Source of the DNA: Vulcanimicrobiota bacterium
GTDB taxonomy: Bacteria; Vulcanimicrobiota; Vulcanimicrobiia; Vulcanimicrobiales; Vulcanimicrobiaceae
Assembly: GCA_019233415.1 (NCBI GenBank)
Contig: JAFAMK010000037.1
Location: 1-7,370, forward strand
Direction of reading: 5' to 3'
DNA: 7,370 nucleotides
The position numbers were made by a program, and so were the translations under genes. Each line of letters starts with the position of its first letter. The stretch's first letter is position 1. Below, one piece after another: positions 1 to 6,781 of this stretch. Under the pieces are notes generated by a model. It searched no databases, was not told the origin of the DNA, and worked only from the letters and a program-made list of their open reading frames with translations.

Positions 1-2688
1 GTGCTGACGTGCGTGAAATACACGACGACGCTGGAGCAGGCAGGGACGCTGCTGCGCCCCAACCACGAGTACCACCTGAAGTCGCCGGCGCAGATGGCGC
101 GGCTGTTCGCCGAGTTTCCGCACGCGCTGCGCAACACCGTCGCGGTCGCCGAACAGTGCACGTTCCGGCTCGACAAGCTGCACGGCGAGTTTCCGCTCTT
201 CCCGATCCCGCCGGACGAAAGCTCGCCGCAGTCGTATTTGCGCACGCTGGTCTATCGCGGCGCGAAGGAGCGCTATCCGCAGCCGCTGCCGGAGAAGGTC
301 GAACGGCAGCTGGAGTACGAGCTGGGGATCATCGCGCGGATGCGTCTCGCCGGCTACTTCCTGGTCGTGTGGGACATCGCGAACGCCGCGCGCGAGTTGC
401 GCGTGCTCGCGCAAGGGCGTGGTTCGGCGGCGAACTCCGCGGTCTGCTACACGCTCGGGATCACCGCGGTCGATCCGATCGCGCACGATCTGCTCTTCGA
501 GCGCTTTCTGACCGAAGAGCGTGGCGAGGTCCCCGACATCGACATCGACTTCGCGCACCAAGACCGCGAGAAGGTGATTCAGTACGTCTACGGCCGCTAC
601 GGGCGCGAGCATGCGGCGATGACCGCCGAAGTGATCACGTATCGCACGCGCTCGGCGATTCGCGACGTCGGCAAGGCGCTCGGGCTCACGCTCGGCCAGA
701 TCGACGCGATCGTGCACGAGTACGACGCACGCGAATCACTCGGCGGTGCGCTGGGCGTTCCGCCGGCGGCAACTGCACCTGCGCGGCTGCCGCCGTCGGT
801 CGCGAAGCGCCGCGACTTCGACGCCGGCTCGAACCTCGTGCCCTCGCGCGACGGCGACGTCCCCGCCGCGACGCCCGGCCGGCTCTTCACGCCCAGCTTC
901 GAGTCAGCCGACGAAGAGGCACCGCACCGCATCGACCGCGATGACGCGCTGCGTGGTCCCGTCGGCGGTGCGATGGGCGAACTGCTGCTGCGGCTCTGCC
1001 GGCGGATCGACGGCTTTCCGCGCCACATGGGGATTCACAGCGGCGGAATGGTGATCACGCGCTCGCCGCTGGTCGCGGTCGCGCCGGTCGAGTGGGCGTC
1101 GATGCGCGACCGCACGATCGTGCAGTGGGACAAGGACGATCTCGCCGACCTCGGCCTCATCAAGATCGACCTGCTGGGACTAGGAATGCTCTCGCTGCTG
1201 CGCGACGCGTTCGCACTCTACGCGCGCCGCTACCCCGACCGCCCGCCGCTCGCGCTCAACGAGATTCCGCAAGACGACACGGAGACGTACGCGATGCTGC
1301 AGCGCGCCGACTCGATCGGCGTCTTCCAAGTCGAGTCGCGCGCGCAGATGTCGATGCTCCCGCGGCTGCGGCCGGAAAACTTTTACGACATCGTCATGCA
1401 GGTCGCGATCATCCGCCCCGGCCCGATCCAGGGAGACATGATTCATCCCTTCCTGCGGCGGCGCAATCGCCTCGAAGAAGTAACCTATCAGCATCCCAAG
1501 CTCGAACCGATTCTCTCACGCACGCTCGGCGTGCCGCTGTTTCAGGAGCAGGGGATGCGGATGGCGATGGAAGCGGCCGGCTTCACCGCGAGCGAGGCCG
1601 ACCAACTGCGCCGCGCGATGGGGCACAAGCGCTCGCGCGAGCGCATGGCCGAAATCTACCCGCGGCTGATCGCGGGGATGACGGCCAACGGGATCGCGCA
1701 CGACGACGCCGACCGGCTCTTCCACATGCTCGAAGGGTTCGCCGACTACGGTTTCCCCGAGTCACACGCCGCGTCGTTCGCGCTGCTCGCCTACGCCTCG
1801 GCATATGTGAAATGTCACGAGCCGGCGATCTTCTGCGCTGCGATCCTCAACGTGCAGCCGATGGGATTCTACTCGACCGAGGTGCTGGTCAACGACGCGC
1901 GGCGCCACGGCGTCGTCGTCAAGCCGATCGTGGTGAACGCGAGCGCGTGGTGGAGCACCGTCGACGACGAGGGCGCGCTGCGACTTGGCTTCCACCTCGT
2001 GCGCGGAATGGGCGAGGCGCAGCGCATGCGGCTCGACAGCGCGCTCGGCGAAGGCCGCCCGTTCGCCGATCTGGTCGACTTCGCGCGCCGCACCGAGCTG
2101 GGACGCGACGCGCTGGAGAATCTCGCCGCGGCCGGCGCGTTCATCCCGTGGTTCCCGCACCGCCGCGACGCGATGTGGGCACTGCGCGCGCTCGACGAGC
2201 GCGAGGCGCGCGGCGAGCTCGGCCGTGCGATGGAGATCGACGACGAACCCGACGTCGCGCTCCGCGAGCTGACCGCACCCGAACGCACGCTGCTCGACGT
2301 GCACACGACCGGCGTGAGCGACGTGCAGCCGATCGCGCACGTGCGCCCGTTCCTCGACGCGCAGAACGTCCTGGCCGCGAACCGGCTCGCCGCGATGCCG
2401 AAGAACCTCGTCTGCAAGGTCGGCGGAATGGTCGTCACGCGCCAGCGCCCCGGCACCGCGAAAGGCTTCGTCTTCCTGACGCTCGAGGACGAGACGGGCC
2501 TCGTCAACGTGATCGTCCGCCCCGACGTGTACGAGCGCAACCGCCGCGTCATCCGCAGCGCACACTGCCTGATCGTCGAAGGCGTCCTCCAAAAAGAGTC
2601 CGGCTGCCTCGACCTGATCATGCGCCAGTGCTGGACCCTCGACGCCCCCGCAGCCGCCAAGAAGGTCCCCGCCCGCAACTTCCACTAA
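1..2688 (+). CDS. dnaE2: Error-prone DNA polymerase DnaE2 (ImuC), 5'-truncated by the window edge
   Basis: This is a C-family DNA polymerase alpha subunit of the DnaE2/ImuC type, which performs SOS-linked translesion synthesis with ImuA/ImuB in the cytoplasm. The frame is open at base 1. The visible protein starts where the PHP domain normally ends (LTCVKYTTTLEQAG, then LRPNHEYHLKSP), so about 200 N-terminal residues lie upstream and the GTG at base 1 is probably internal. Numbering from base 1, the polymerase core shows GRGSAANSAVCY (139-150), PDIDIDF (178-184, catalytic Asp179 and Asp181) and IKIDLLGLG (387-395, third catalytic Asp390). Further family motifs are GVFQVESRAQM (440-450), RPGPIQGDM (472-480) and YGFPESHAASFALL (583-596). 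A helix-hairpin-helix-like stretch lies near 685-715 and an OB fold near 801-876. GFPESHAASF and QPMGFYS separate it from replicative DnaE1. Oddity: the segment at about 243-322 is longer than usual and rich in Pro, Ala and charged residues. The next gene begins 9 bp after the stop. imuA/imuB would be expected upstream but cannot be seen. Confidence 0.95.
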   Translation: MLTCVKYTTTLEQAGTLLRPNHEYHLKSPAQMARLFAEFPHALRNTVAVAEQCTFRLDKLHGEFPLFPIPPDESSPQSYLRTLVYRGAKERYPQPLPEKVERQLEYELGIIARMRLAGYFLVVWDIANAARELRVLAQGRGSAANSAVCYTLGITAVDPIAHDLLFERFLTEERGEVPDIDIDFAHQDREKVIQYVYGRYGREHAAMTAEVITYRTRSAIRDVGKALGLTLGQIDAIVHEYDARESLGGALGVPPAATAPARLPPSVAKRRDFDAGSNLVPSRDGDVPAATPGRLFTPSFESADEEAPHRIDRDDALRGPVGGAMGELLLRLCRRIDGFPRHMGIHSGGMVITRSPLVAVAPVEWASMRDRTIVQWDKDDLADLGLIKIDLLGLGMLSLLRDAFALYARRYPDRPPLALNEIPQDDTETYAMLQRADSIGVFQVESRAQMSMLPRLRPENFYDIVMQVAIIRPGPIQGDMIHPFLRRRNRLEEVTYQHPKLEPILSRTLGVPLFQEQGMRMAMEAAGFTASEADQLRRAMGHKRSRERMAEIYPRLIAGMTANGIAHDDADRLFHMLEGFADYGFPESHAASFALLAYASAYVKCHEPAIFCAAILNVQPMGFYSTEVLVNDARRHGVVVKPIVVNASAWWSTVDDEGALRLGFHLVRGMGEAQRMRLDSALGEGRPFADLVDFARRTELGRDALENLAAAGAFIPWFPHRRDAMWALRALDEREARGELGRAMEIDDEPDVALRELTAPERTLLDVHTTGVSDVQPIAHVRPFLDAQNVLAANRLAAMPKNLVCKVGGMVVTRQRPGTAKGFVFLTLEDETGLVNVIVRPDVYERNRRVIRSAHCLIVEGVLQKESGCLDLIMRQCWTLDAPAAAKKVPARNFH

Positions 2689-2691
2689 AAT
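2686..2691 (+). promoter_or_regulatory. Possible -10 box (TAAAAT) for a leaderless transcript
   Basis: TAAAAT fits the TAnnnT -10 consensus and ends seven bases before the GTG at 2698, so transcription starting at the usual distance would begin on the start codon itself. No Shine-Dalgarno is visible before that GTG, which fits leaderless expression. No -35 element is apparent. Caution: the TAA is the dnaE2 stop codon, so part of the match is imposed by coding. Confidence 0.33.
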
Positions 2692-2697
2692 TGCGGC

Positions 2698-3792
2698 GTG
2701 CGCTGGACAGGACGTCTCGCCGCGCTCGTTCTCGTAACGGCCGTTTCAACCGGCTGCGGTTCGTCGTTGCACGACGCGACGCATCCGGAGCTTCTCAGCG
2801 GCAAGGATGCGAGCGCGTGGATCGATCGCGAGGTTGGCGATCTGCTCGCCGGGCGTCATCCCGGCGTGACGGTGCTTCCGTCGAAATGCCCGTTTTTGAT
2901 GAACTTGACCGGACATGGAGTCGGGCACTGCACGATTCTCGTTGACGGAGACGAGCTGCATGTCGACGTCGGACACGATTCGGACGGCATTGAGGAACTG
3001 CAGCACGTCGACACGCTCTTCGTCAAACGGGACGCCGAGCGAGCGATCGCGGACGACCTCGCATTCGAATACGGAACGCGTTTCACCGCGCGCTGCGACG
3101 GATCGGACGTGCGCGTGATCGCATCCGACGATCATGTCACCTGCGCGATCGACGCACCCGACGCGCCCGACATCGTTGCGAACCGTGTCGATGCGACACC
3201 GAAGGGATACGACGAGTTCCTCGCTGCGCTTCCGAGCGGCGCTACCGCGGTAGAACGGTTCCTCGGACGCGAGATCACCGCGGCCGTGCACGGTGGCGTG
3301 ACGTTCCCTGGATTGCGGATGGAACGGTATCTCCGCGCGATCGCCGGTGGCTACCAGCACGAGGCCTTACTGCGGCACGGCCTCTTGGGCGACGTGCACT
3401 GTCCCGCGCAAGTCACGCTCAGCCCTTCGAGCGCACCGACCCGCTGCACCGCGCGACTCGGCCGGCAGACGGAGCACTACGACCTCCACGTCGCGTACGG
3501 CGGCCCCTTGGAGTTCGACGATACGAAGCAGCACGTCGTCGTCGTTCTCGCGGACGTGCGCGAGGTCGCGCGGCGCGCGTTCGAACACCGGCTCGGTGGC
3601 GGCCTGCGGGGACACCGTGTTGCGGTGCGGATCGCGATACGAATCGACTGCGGCCACGACGACGTCGTCTTGGTCGAGGCGGGCGGCAACGTCCCCTGCG
3701 CCGCGACGTGGTACCGCAACGACAGTCAGGGCTTCTCCATCCACGTCAATGACTCGAACGGGAGCTACACGCTCCTCGACGACTTCGACTGA
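2698..3792 (+). CDS. Predicted lipoprotein with four Cys-pair (DUF4333-like) modules
   Basis: The product is a 364-residue exported protein of unknown function. The GTG start is chosen because it gives a signal peptide: MRWTGR, then a hydrophobic stretch (LAALVLVTAV), then STGC with Cys20 as the likely lipidated residue. Ser at -3 of the lipobox is not ideal. Beyond Cys20 there are exactly eight cysteines in four pairs of similar spacing: 64/78, 133/149, 235/250 and 318/334. Most pairs follow an amphipathic helix-like segment (WIDREVGDLLAG, RDAERAIADDLAF, VREVARRAFEHRL) and are followed by polar beta-like sequence. KCP...HCTILVDGDELHVDV resembles the DUF4333 pattern of actinobacterial secreted proteins; this is recognition by eye, not a profile hit. 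A linker near 167-206 separates modules 2 and 3. The gene starts 9 bp after dnaE2 with no clear ribosome site. Its third positions are less GC-rich than those of its neighbours, suggesting separate ancestry or weaker codon selection. The reading frame is secure; function is unknown. Confidence 0.82.
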   Translation: MRWTGRLAALVLVTAVSTGCGSSLHDATHPELLSGKDASAWIDREVGDLLAGRHPGVTVLPSKCPFLMNLTGHGVGHCTILVDGDELHVDVGHDSDGIEELQHVDTLFVKRDAERAIADDLAFEYGTRFTARCDGSDVRVIASDDHVTCAIDAPDAPDIVANRVDATPKGYDEFLAALPSGATAVERFLGREITAAVHGGVTFPGLRMERYLRAIAGGYQHEALLRHGLLGDVHCPAQVTLSPSSAPTRCTARLGRQTEHYDLHVAYGGPLEFDDTKQHVVVVLADVREVARRAFEHRLGGGLRGHRVAVRIAIRIDCGHDDVVLVEAGGNVPCAATWYRNDSQGFSIHVNDSNGSYTLLDDFD

Positions 3793-3806
3793 GGGCAAGA
3801 GCCCTC
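3791..3806 (+). terminator. Short perfect hairpin at the lipoprotein stop codon, possible terminator
   Basis: GAGGGC-AAGA-GCCCTC is a perfect 6-bp stem with a 4-base loop, beginning inside the TGA stop codon. It sits where a terminator would be expected, and a new promoter-like region follows before the next gene. There is no T-run after it, so it is not a canonical intrinsic terminator; it could instead stabilise the mRNA 3' end. Confidence 0.35.
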
Positions 3807-3871
3807 CGGGTCACCGGCTCCTTGCTCGGACCAGGACCGGGGATTACGCGGGTAGGAACTCGGGGCGCGCA

Positions 3872-3877
3872 TATTCT
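3872..3877 (+). promoter_or_regulatory. Possible -10 box (TATTCT) of the secreted-protein/hydrolase/ligase operon
   Basis: TATTCT stands in a short AT-richer patch within GC-rich DNA, just before a strong ribosome site. A second candidate, TAGTCT, lies at 3880-3885. No convincing -35 element is found at the normal spacing. The location, after a 3' hairpin and before a set of closely spaced genes, supports a promoter here, but the match is short. Confidence 0.35.
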
Positions 3878-3885
3878 GCTAGTCT

Positions 3886-3892
3886 AGGAGGT
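3886..3892 (+). promoter_or_regulatory. Strong Shine-Dalgarno (AGGAGGT)
   Basis: AGGAGGT is a near-perfect anti-16S match ending three bases before the ATG at 3896. The spacing is slightly short. It fixes that ATG as the start, although the frame is open for some 180 codons upstream with no signal sequence. It is the only canonical ribosome site in the window. Confidence 0.8.
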
Positions 3893-3895
3893 CGT

Positions 3896-4309
3896 ATGAA
3901 GCGAGTTGGGACCGCGGTCGTCGCGGTGCTGCTGACGGGTGCCGTTGCGTCGGCGCAGTCGTACCCGGGTGATACGGGGAGCGGGGTCGAGCGCGGCATC
4001 CAGGAGCTCAACAACTCGGGCGCGGTCGGGACGGTCGCGCTCTACGGCCGCGGTTGGGCGACGCGCGTGCTCGTCGTCCTGCACGGGGTTCCCGACGGCC
4101 CGCAGGCGGCGAAGATCGAACGCGGGCTCGACTGCGATCACATGTCGAGCATCCAGGCCTACAACCTGCAGGACGTGCGGCAGGGCCGCTCGCTGAGCAC
4201 GGTCCAGGCCCCCGAGCCGAAGCTGCTCTCAGGGAATTATAACGTCGTGGTGTTCTCCTCGACTGCGCCCGGCGCGCGCCCGATCGCGTGCGGCAACCTC
4301 TACAGCTGA
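3896..4309 (+). CDS. Small secreted CHRD/SOD-like protein of unknown function
   Basis: The 137-residue product has a classical Sec signal peptide: MKR, hydrophobic core VGTAVVAVLLTGAVA, then ASA with likely cleavage before Gln21. The mature part is about 117 residues. It recalls a widespread group of small secreted beta-sandwich proteins, related to CHRD or Cu/Zn-SOD-like folds, that have an LNxSG.xGT start, a V.V.L.G.P core, a PAHIHxG-type motif followed by Cys, and a closing ACG. Here these appear as LNNSGAVGTVAL (38-49), VLVVLHGVPDGP (58-69), AKIERGLDC (72-80) and IACGNL (130-135). Cys80 and Cys132 are the only cysteines and could form a disulfide. The histidines of the HIH motif are replaced (KIERG), so metal binding is unlikely. 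The ATG is fixed by AGGAGGT and the signal peptide. It heads a close-packed set, with the next gene 14 bp downstream. The coding call is firm; the family assignment is by eye. Confidence 0.8.
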   Translation: MKRVGTAVVAVLLTGAVASAQSYPGDTGSGVERGIQELNNSGAVGTVALYGRGWATRVLVVLHGVPDGPQAAKIERGLDCDHMSSIQAYNLQDVRQGRSLSTVQAPEPKLLSGNYNVVVFSSTAPGARPIACGNLYS

Positions 4310-4323
4310 TTGAGAACGGAGCG

Positions 4324-5229
4324 ATGGACACCGAAGCGCAGATCGACCCGACCGACTCCACCTCGCCTCTGCTCAACCGCCGCGGCTTCGTCTCGCTCGG
4401 TGCGGGTGCGGCGTTGACCATCGGCAACGCCGCGGCGGCGGCCGCGCAGACGGAAGGGTTCGGGAAACCGCACCCGCCGATCGTTGCCGAAGACGACCCA
4501 GCGATCATCGTCGCGCACCCGCAGCTCACGCCGAGCGCCGGTGGCCCGATCGGTGCCTACGCCGCCACACCGCGGACCGTCACGCGCCTGACGCCGGGGG
4601 TCGTCGTGATCCAGGCGATCTGGGGGGTCGACGCGCAACTGCGCGACACCGTCCGCCGCTATGCGAAGGCCGGCTTCATCGCGGTCGCGCCGATGCTCTA
4701 CGGCCGGCTGAACCCGGCGAGCGGCGACGAGACCACCGAGATGACGCCGTTCCGCGCGCTCGCGGGCCAGATGTACACGCAGGGCTTCGTGCAAGGCGAC
4801 ATCATCGCGGCGCACGACTGGATTCACACCCAGGCGCACGACGCGTCGATCGGCATCACCGGCTTCTGCATGGGCGGTGGGATCGTGCTGCAGTCGATCA
4901 TCGACTCGAAGGGGTTCGCCGCCGCGTCGATGTTCTACGGAAACGTGCGGCCGGGGACCGACACGAAGGCCCCGACGACCGCGTCGACGTTCGACTACAC
5001 CAGCCGCATCACGACCCCGCTGCTGGGAAGCTTCGGCGCGCGCGACACGTCGATCAAGGCCGAGGACGTCACCGCGATGTTCGCGCGGCTGACCGCGCCG
5101 CACGCGGTGAAGATCTACGACGAGGCCGGGCACGCGTTCTTCGACGACACGCGCCCGAGCTACGTTCCGAGCGCCGCGGCCGACGCCTGGACGCGCACGC
5201 TGGCCTGGTTCCACCAATACCTGGCTTGA
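4324..5229 (+). CDS. Tat-exported dienelactone hydrolase family protein
   Basis: This is a 301-residue alpha/beta hydrolase of the dienelactone hydrolase family, which opens lactones or cleaves esters (carboxymethylenebutenolidase type). The N-terminus carries a twin-arginine signal, LNRRGFVSLGAGAAL (Arg19, Arg20), then a hydrophobic stretch and an Ala-rich region with likely cleavage near residue 41, so it is predicted to act outside the cytoplasmic membrane. The catalytic triad is readable: nucleophile Cys182 in GFCMGGG (180-186), Asp241 in GARDTS, and His270 in EAGHAFF. VAPMLYGR (121-128) matches the family's substrate-side segment. Oddity: the usual glutamate in the QEIFG motif, which helps control the active-site Cys, is Ala98 here (QAIWGVD). 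ATG 4324 is preferred over an in-frame GTG at 4288 because the latter overlaps the previous gene; GGAG at 4318-4321 and GAGAA at 4312-4316 lie just before it. The stop overlaps the downstream ligase start by 4 bp. The substrate is unknown. Confidence 0.9.
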   Translation: MDTEAQIDPTDSTSPLLNRRGFVSLGAGAALTIGNAAAAAAQTEGFGKPHPPIVAEDDPAIIVAHPQLTPSAGGPIGAYAATPRTVTRLTPGVVVIQAIWGVDAQLRDTVRRYAKAGFIAVAPMLYGRLNPASGDETTEMTPFRALAGQMYTQGFVQGDIIAAHDWIHTQAHDASIGITGFCMGGGIVLQSIIDSKGFAAASMFYGNVRPGTDTKAPTTASTFDYTSRITTPLLGSFGARDTSIKAEDVTAMFARLTAPHAVKIYDEAGHAFFDDTRPSYVPSAAADAWTRTLAWFHQYLA

Positions 5230-6719
5230 CCCGCACCGTCCTCGACGCGCTCGACGCCCACGCCGCCGCGCGGCCGGAGGCGTTGGCGCTCGACGGCGTG
5301 TCGTACGGCGCGCTGCGCGCGGCGTCGCTGCGGGTCGCCGCGCAGCTGCGCGCGGCGGGCCTGCGGCCCGGCCAGCGGCTCGCGATCTACGCGGAGAACC
5401 GGCCCGGGTTCGTCTTCGCGTACCTGGGCGGATTGCGCGCCGGCGCGATCGTCGTGACGGTCAACGTGCTGTACCGCACCGCCGACCTCGAACACGTCCT
5501 CGGCGACGCCGCACCGACCGTCGTCTGCGTGTCGGAGCAGAGCGCGCCCTATCTCGCGCCGCATCTGGACCGCGCCGTCGTCGATCTCGCCGCGGTCGAG
5601 GCGTGGGCGCACGACGCGTCGTTCCCGCCGCTCGCCGATGCGCCACCGCTCGAACCGAACGACGGCGCGATCCTGATCTACACCAGCGGGACGACGGGCC
5701 GTTCGAAGGGCGCGCTGCTCACGCACGGCAACCTCGCGGCGATCGCCGACCAGTTGAACGAAGCCTGGCACTGGTCGAACGCCGACACGCTGCTGCTGAC
5801 GCTTCCGCTGTTCCATGTCCACGGTCTCGGCGCCGGGCTGAACGGAACGCTCGTCGCCGGCGGGCGCGTGCTGCTGCGCGAGCGGTTCGACGCGCCGTCG
5901 GTCGTCGCCGCGCTCGCGAACGGCGAGGCGACGATGTTCTTCGGCGTCCCGACGATGTACGTGCGCATCCTCGAAAACGCCGGCGCGCAAACGCGCTTCG
6001 ACCGTGTGCGGCTGTTCGTCTCAGGCTCCGCTGCGCTTCCCGCGAGCGTGCACGAAGAGTTCGCGCGGCGCTTCGGCGTCGCAATTCTCGAACGCTACGG
6101 CTCGACCGAGTTCGGCTTCGCGCTGAGCAACCGCTACGAAGGCCCGCGCTACGCCGGGACGGTCGGGTTCCCGCTCCCGCGCGTCGAGGTGCGGCTGGCG
6201 AACCCCGACGGCGAGGACGTCGCGCCCGGCGAGGCCGGCGAGATCCTCGTCCACGGGCCGAACGTCTTCGCCGGCTACTGGCGGAACGACGACGCGACCG
6301 AGGCAGCGTTCCGTGAGGACGCGCGCGGGCGGCGCTGGTACCGCAGCGGCGACCTCGCCACGTTCGATCCCGAGCGCGGCTACGTCATCAACGGCCGGCT
6401 GAAGGAGCTGATCATCAGCGGCGGCTTCAACGTCTACCCGCTGGAAGTCGAGGACGAGCTGCTGCGGCTCCCCGGCGTGCGTGCCGCGGCGGTGATCGGT
6501 CAGCCGGACCCGGCGCGTGGTGAGCTGCCGGTCGCGTTCGTCGAGACCGACCCGTCGTTCGACGCGGCGGCCACGCTCGCGGCGCTGCGCGAGCGCCTCG
6601 CCAGCTTCAAGGTCCCGAAGGCCCTCTACCCGGTCGAGGCGCTCCCGCGCAACGCGATGGGGAAGGTCGAGAAGCCGCGTCTGCGCGCGCTCCTCGCCGA
6701 GCGGGCGAGCGCTTTGTAA
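5226..6719 (+). CDS. AMP-forming acyl-CoA synthetase, MatB (malonyl-CoA synthetase)-like
   Basis: A 497-residue member of the ANL adenylating superfamily. It activates a carboxylic acid with ATP to an acyl-AMP and then to a CoA thioester, in the cytoplasm. Motifs occur in order: P-loop YTSGTTGRSKG (152-162), LPLFHVHGL (193-201), A5 ERYGSTE (289-295), GTVGFPLPRV (311-320), GPNVFAGYWR (344-353), A7 YRSGD (372-376), hinge and A8 GRLKELIISGGFNVYP (390-405), and the A10 catalytic Lys480 in NAMGKVEK. Length and several motifs (FHVHG, SNRYEG, GTVGFPLP, GPNVFAGYW) resemble malonyl-CoA synthetase MatB/ACSF3, so a small dicarboxylate or short-chain substrate is plausible. However, A5 reads YGSTEFG instead of the YGMTET I recall for MatB, so malonate is not assured. 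The start is TTG in TTGA, overlapping the hydrolase stop by 4 bp. With no separate ribosome site, translation is probably coupled. Third codon positions are almost all G or C. Confidence 0.93.
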   Translation: MTRTVLDALDAHAAARPEALALDGVSYGALRAASLRVAAQLRAAGLRPGQRLAIYAENRPGFVFAYLGGLRAGAIVVTVNVLYRTADLEHVLGDAAPTVVCVSEQSAPYLAPHLDRAVVDLAAVEAWAHDASFPPLADAPPLEPNDGAILIYTSGTTGRSKGALLTHGNLAAIADQLNEAWHWSNADTLLLTLPLFHVHGLGAGLNGTLVAGGRVLLRERFDAPSVVAALANGEATMFFGVPTMYVRILENAGAQTRFDRVRLFVSGSAALPASVHEEFARRFGVAILERYGSTEFGFALSNRYEGPRYAGTVGFPLPRVEVRLANPDGEDVAPGEAGEILVHGPNVFAGYWRNDDATEAAFREDARGRRWYRSGDLATFDPERGYVINGRLKELIISGGFNVYPLEVEDELLRLPGVRAAAVIGQPDPARGELPVAFVETDPSFDAAATLAALRERLASFKVPKALYPVEALPRNAMGKVEKPRLRALLAERASAL

Positions 6720-6781
6720 ACTGACGGCAAAGACGTCCGGCTTTTCGTAAGCCGAGCGCTAAGGCGTACCGTTACCGGACG
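6712..6781 (+). other. Candidate structured RNA leader or 3' element between ligase and nuclease genes
   Basis: The 107-bp gap at 6720-6826 contains no small gene that I can support but is dense in inverted repeats. CTTTG (6712-6716) can pair with CAAAG (6728-6732). CGGCTT (6738-6743) pairs with AAGCCG (6749-6754) around TTCGT. CGTCCGG (6734-6740) pairs with CCGGACG (6775-6781). The last two share bases, so they exclude each other. A further GC-rich hairpin, GGGCG-GGC-CGCCC, lies at 6786-6798. No T-run follows any stem. The region may be a 3' end structure, a regulatory leader of the next gene, or chance in GC-rich DNA. Confidence 0.35.

Noticed and set aside
1..3. GTG at base 1 as the true start of the polymerase gene
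   Set aside because: Homology begins at the end of the PHP domain, so the start codon should lie about 200 codons upstream, outside the window.
1762..2685. 307-codon antisense open frame opposite dnaE2
   Set aside because: The opposite strand has clear DnaE2 motifs in this interval; the antisense product shows no recognisable domain, and such frames are expected at high GC3.
1092..2945. Long + strand open frame (617 codons) overlapping dnaE2 and the lipoprotein gene
   Set aside because: Its product is almost all Arg, Ala, Pro and Asp with no motif; it is an off-frame shadow of GC-rich coding sequence.
3807..3871. Search for a small gene or tRNA in the 3793-3895 gap
   Set aside because: No open frame with a start and ribosome site, and no tRNA-like cloverleaf, could be seen; only the stop-codon hairpin and promoter-like elements were found.
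3347..3895. N-terminal extension of the small secreted protein frame back to an ATG at 3347
   Set aside because: It overlaps the lipoprotein gene off-frame with Arg/Ser/Thr-rich sequence; the perfect AGGAGGT and the signal peptide fix the start at 3896.
4288..4323. Upstream GTG start for the dienelactone hydrolase
   Set aside because: It would overlap the previous gene by 22 bp and lacks a ribosome site, and the ATG at 4324 already gives a normal Tat signal length.
4300..5217. 305-codon antisense open frame opposite the dienelactone hydrolase gene
   Set aside because: Arg/Val/Asp-rich composition without motifs, fully overlapping a gene with an intact catalytic triad.
5160..5990. 276-codon antisense open frame opposite the hydrolase end and ligase start
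   Set aside because: Low-complexity Arg/Val-rich translation with no family features; the ligase motifs on the + strand explain the region.
6717..6722. TAAACT as a -10 box for the nuclease gene
   Set aside because: It overlaps the ligase stop codon TAA, has no -35 partner, and is too weak to list as a promoter.
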